Of a stretch of 46,974 bases of DNA, positions 44,905 to 46,974 are shown in pieces. The notes beneath the pieces were generated by a model. It ran no database searches, was not told the origin of the DNA, and was given only the letters and a program-made list of their open reading frames with translations. The position numbers were made by a program, and so were the translations under genes. Position 1 is the stretch's first letter, and every line of letters begins with the position of its first letter. This DNA comes from Maribacter sp. (lineage in GTDB: Bacteria > Bacteroidota > Bacteroidia > Flavobacteriales > Flavobacteriaceae): the NCBI GenBank assembly GCA_020629415.1, contig JAHDDL010000001.1, forward strand, positions 1-46,974, read 5' to 3'.

Positions 44905-46005
44905 TTAAGCCACTATCTCTTCCCAACCAAAGGCTTCAATAATTTCTTGATATACTACATTCCCTTCTACTATATTTAATCCTTTCTTCAAAGATGCATC
45001 TTTTTCACAAGCAGCTTCCCAACCTAAATTTGCCAATTTCAATGCATACGGCAATGTTACATTGGTCAATGCCATGGTAGATGTATAAGGTACTGCTCCC
45101 GGCATATTTGCTACCGAGTAATGCACCACATCATCAATGATATAAATTGGATCTTCATGTGTTGTAGGCTTTGTGGTCTCCACACAACCCCCTTGATCTA
45201 CGGCAACATCAACGATTACCGTTCCCGGTCTCATTTCTTTCAGCATGTCTCTAGTAATCAAATTTGGAGCTTTGGCACCTTTCAACAATACCCCACCTAT
45301 TATAAGATCATGAGTCTTGATCAATCTTCTTATATTAAATTCATTAGAGAATTCAGTAACCACATGTGGTGGCATTACATCATTTGCATAACGCAGACGT
45401 TTCATGTTAATATCTAAAATAGTTACATGAGCCCCCAAACCTGCTGCCATTTTAGCAGCCTGTATGCCCACTACGCCGGCACCTAACACCAAAACTTTGC
45501 CCGGGGCCACACCTGGCACACCACCTAATAACACTCCACGGCCTTTTACAGGTTTTTCTAAATATTTAGCACCTTGTTGTATGGCCATTCTACCGGCAAC
45601 TTCTGACATTGGCGTTAAAAGTGGCAATGTTCCTTCTTCATCCTCTACCGTTTCATATGCTATGCAAACCGCTTTTTGCTTGATCATTGCCTTGGTCAAT
45701 GCCTCACTTGACGCAAAATGGAAATATGTAAATAGTATTTGACCTTCCTGTATTAAATTATACTCTTCTGCAATAGGCTCTTTTACCTTTACGATCATTT
45801 CGCTCATAGCATATACTTGACCAATAGTATCTAGTATTATAGCACCTGCCTGTTGATAATCTTGATTGAAAAAACCGCTTCCTTCACCAGCACCTGATTG
45901 TACATATACTTTGTGGTTGTTCTTTACCAATTCGAAAACTCCGGCCGGTGTCATACCTACCCTGCTTTCATTGTTCTTAATTTCTTTTGGAATACCAACA
46001 ATCAT
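44905..46005 (-). CDS. ald: Alanine dehydrogenase
   Basis: This 366 aa NAD-dependent enzyme interconverts L-alanine and pyruvate plus ammonia. It starts MIVGIPKEIKNNESRVGMTP, has KVKEPIAEEY, the NAD-binding GKVLVLGAGVVGIQAAKMA and VDVAVDQGGCVETTKPT, with PGAVPYTSTMALTN near the end. The length is close to the usual 370. The 258-bp upstream region carries four AGGGGTAT-like half-sites (46080-46176) and a weak CAATTTTG -7 box at 46030-46037 with TTTG about 20 bp above it. Confidence 0.95.
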   Translation of the reverse strand: MIVGIPKEIKNNESRVGMTPAGVFELVKNNHKVYVQSGAGEGSGFFNQDYQQAGAIILDTIGQVYAMSEMIVKVKEPIAEEYNLIQEGQILFTYFHFASSEALTKAMIKQKAVCIAYETVEDEEGTLPLLTPMSEVAGRMAIQQGAKYLEKPVKGRGVLLGGVPGVAPGKVLVLGAGVVGIQAAKMAAGLGAHVTILDINMKRLRYANDVMPPHVVTEFSNEFNIRRLIKTHDLIIGGVLLKGAKAPNLITRDMLKEMRPGTVIVDVAVDQGGCVETTKPTTHEDPIYIIDDVVHYSVANMPGAVPYTSTMALTNVTLPYALKLANLGWEAACEKDASLKKGLNIVEGNVVYQEIIEAFGWEEIVA

Positions 46006-46079
46006 GATTTATCATTTAATGTTACATTGCAAAATTGAAACTAATTAATAACATATCAAACATTAATTCGACAAAACAC

Positions 46080-46176
46080 AGGGGTATTGTGTCATAATTA
46101 TCATTTTAGCACAAACATACCCTAATTTTTTAGGGGGTATATTTCATTTTTATATTAATTTTTAAATTATACCCCT
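46080..46176. promoter_or_regulatory. Cluster of AGGGGTAT-like half-sites upstream of ald
   Basis: Four elements occur in the ald-leuS gap: AGGGGTAT at 46080-46087, ATACCCT at 46117-46123, AGGGGGTATA at 46132-46141 and TATACCCCT at 46168-46176. The middle two face each other, as do the last two, so two overlapping inverted repeats result. They may be an operator for ald; an Lrp/AsnC-type protein is encoded nearby. The remainder of the gap is AT-rich with no gene. Confidence 0.45.
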
Positions 46177-46208
46177 CAATTTAACCATAATCTTGATACA
46201 TAATTAAT

Positions 46209-46243
46209 GCAAAAAAAAAGAGGCAATTCTCATTGCCTCTTTT
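46209..46243 (-). terminator. Rho-independent terminator of leuS
   Basis: On the minus strand, AAAGAGGCAAT, the loop GAGA and ATTGCCTCTTT are followed by a T run of nine. It lies about 20 bp after the leuS stop. Confidence 0.9.
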
Positions 46244-46263
46244 CCAGTTATACTATTTAAGAG

Positions 46264-46974
46264 TTAACCAACAATATTTACAATTTTACCAGGTACTACA
46301 ATCACCTTTTTAGGAGTACGCCCTGCCAACTGCTGTTGGGTTTTTTCATGTGCCATGACCGCAGCCTCTATTTCATCTTTACTTAAATCTAAGGACAACT
46401 GCATGGTAAATTTCATTTTACCGTTAAAGGATATCGGATATTCTTTATCACTTTCTTTGATATACTTTTCTTCAAATTTTGGAAAAGGTGCGGTAGCAAT
46501 AGACTCTGAATGACCCAATTTGCTCCACAGTTCTTCCGCAATATGTGGCGCATATGGCGATACCAATATTGCCAATGGCTCCAATACTTTTCTGCTGATA
46601 CATTTTTGAGCTGAAAGTTCATTGACACAGATCATGAAAGTAGATACCGATGTATTAAAACTAAAGTTTTCAATATCCTCTTCTACTTTTTTAATGGTCT
46701 TGTGCAATGTTTTCCAAGATTCCTTAGAAGGTTCTTCTCCACTTCGGCTACGCTCAGCGATCGCGGTTTCATCTAAAAATGGCGTGTACAATTTCCACAG
46801 TTTCTTTAAGAAACCATGTGCTCCGGTAATACCTGCCGTATTCCAAGGTTTAGATTGCTCTAACGGACCTAAGAACATTTCATACAAGCGCAGACTGTCC
46901 GCCCCATATTCTTCACAAATAGCATCTGGATTTACTACGTTGTATTTGGATTTGGACATTTTTTCGACTTCGCG
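46264..46974 (-). CDS. leuS: Leucyl-tRNA synthetase, C-terminal part (runs off the right edge)
   Basis: The 236 visible residues begin within the gene: the frame continues upstream of the internal Met as REVEK, giving EKMSKSKYNVVNPD, the KMSKS loop of class I LeuRS. The anticodon-binding domain (about 60-170; KTIKKVEEDIENFSFNTS, SPYAPHIAEELW) and the C-terminal domain ending VVPGKIVNIVG follow. The stretch TAIAERSRSGEE is encoded by a copy of the dispersed TTCGGCT repeat inserted in frame (46738-46764), between the catalytic core and the anticodon-binding helices. It is an essential gene and the frame is intact, so the insertion must be tolerated. Confidence 0.95.
   Translation of the reverse strand, partial: REVEKMSKSKYNVVNPDAICEEYGADSLRLYEMFLGPLEQSKPWNTAGITGAHGFLKKLWKLYTPFLDETAIAERSRSGEEPSKESWKTLHKTIKKVEEDIENFSFNTSVSTFMICVNELSAQKCISRKVLEPLAILVSPYAPHIAEELWSKLGHSESIATAPFPKFEEKYIKESDKEYPISFNGKMKFTMQLSLDLSKDEIEAAVMAHEKTQQQLAGRTPKKVIVVPGKIVNIVG
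46738..46764. repeat. Dispersed TTCGGCT-type repeat inside leuS
   Basis: CACTTCGGCTACGCTCAG followed by CGATCGC matches the core of the intergenic copies at 10042-10065 and 10885-10904 (TTCGGCTAYGCTCAG). It is read in frame on the minus strand as AIAERSRSGE, a low-complexity peptide within leuS. Confidence 0.65.

Noticed and set aside
46957..46974. TTCGACTTCGCG at the right edge as another dispersed repeat copy
   Set aside because: It reads as REVEKM before SKSK, the normal sequence around the LeuRS KMSKS loop, so the match is explained by coding.

Overview
The window is a low-GC chromosomal segment of a member of the Bacteroidota, most likely a marine Flavobacteriaceae (Maribacter/Zobellia-like; the genus cannot be fixed from sequence alone). 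Support comes from several phylum traits: two type IX secretion (T9SS) C-terminal sorting domains, a TonB-dependent receptor with a CarboxypepD_reg-like N-terminus, lipoproteins with Cys followed by acidic residues, DUF4271 and DUF4296 proteins, and a dihydroorotase with a clade-typical Gln in its first metal motif. TAnnTTTG promoter boxes replace sigma70 -10 boxes, and dispersed TTCGgCTaYGCTCA repeats are present.

Layout: (1) 1-13.6 kb, minus strand: a large efflux or envelope-stress locus, in transcription order a TolC-type outer-membrane factor, a HlyD-type adaptor, one MacB/LolD-type ATPase and four tandem 780-810 aa double-FtsX permeases. A divergent NtrC-type response regulator and NtrB-like kinase (13.8-16.6 kb) follow. 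A 39-bp double operator, two 17-bp dyads exactly 22 bp apart, occurs three times: between the regulator and the tolC gene, before the third permease transcribed, and at the left edge. At the two copies whose downstream promoter region lies in the window, a degenerate -24/-12 element follows at distances differing by 11 bp, one helical turn. This looks like a local sigma54 regulon that continues to the left. (2) 16.5-18.2 kb: alkyltransferase-like protein, LysE exporter and trmB. (3) 18.3-26.3 kb: a PhoR/PhoB-like pair divergent from a TonB-dependent receptor and an internally duplicated lipoprotein. The shared region holds TAACA repeats in an 11-bp register. Two tiny proteins that are just a signal peptide plus a T9SS sorting domain follow. 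(4) 26.3-36.9 kb: LuxE-like enzyme, three small lipoproteins, tyrS, an epimerase, a dolichyl-phosphate-mannose-synthase-like/pyrC/DUF4296 operon, then a GT39/DUF4271/hemD run. (5) 37-47 kb: pckA, a glycerate kinase-SLC13 transporter pair, DUF423, a saccharopine-dehydrogenase-like gene, an AsnC/Lrp regulator, a YugP-type protease, alanine dehydrogenase and the 3' part of leuS, which carries an in-frame copy of the dispersed repeat.

The most interesting unit is the proposed TCS-sigma54-permease-array regulon. Second are the orphan T9SS sorting-domain mini-proteins with related upstream regions, and the PhoB-like repeats facing a TonB receptor/lipoprotein pair. No tRNA, rRNA, CRISPR array, prophage or insertion sequence was recognised. 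No gene-free stretch exceeds 300 bases.
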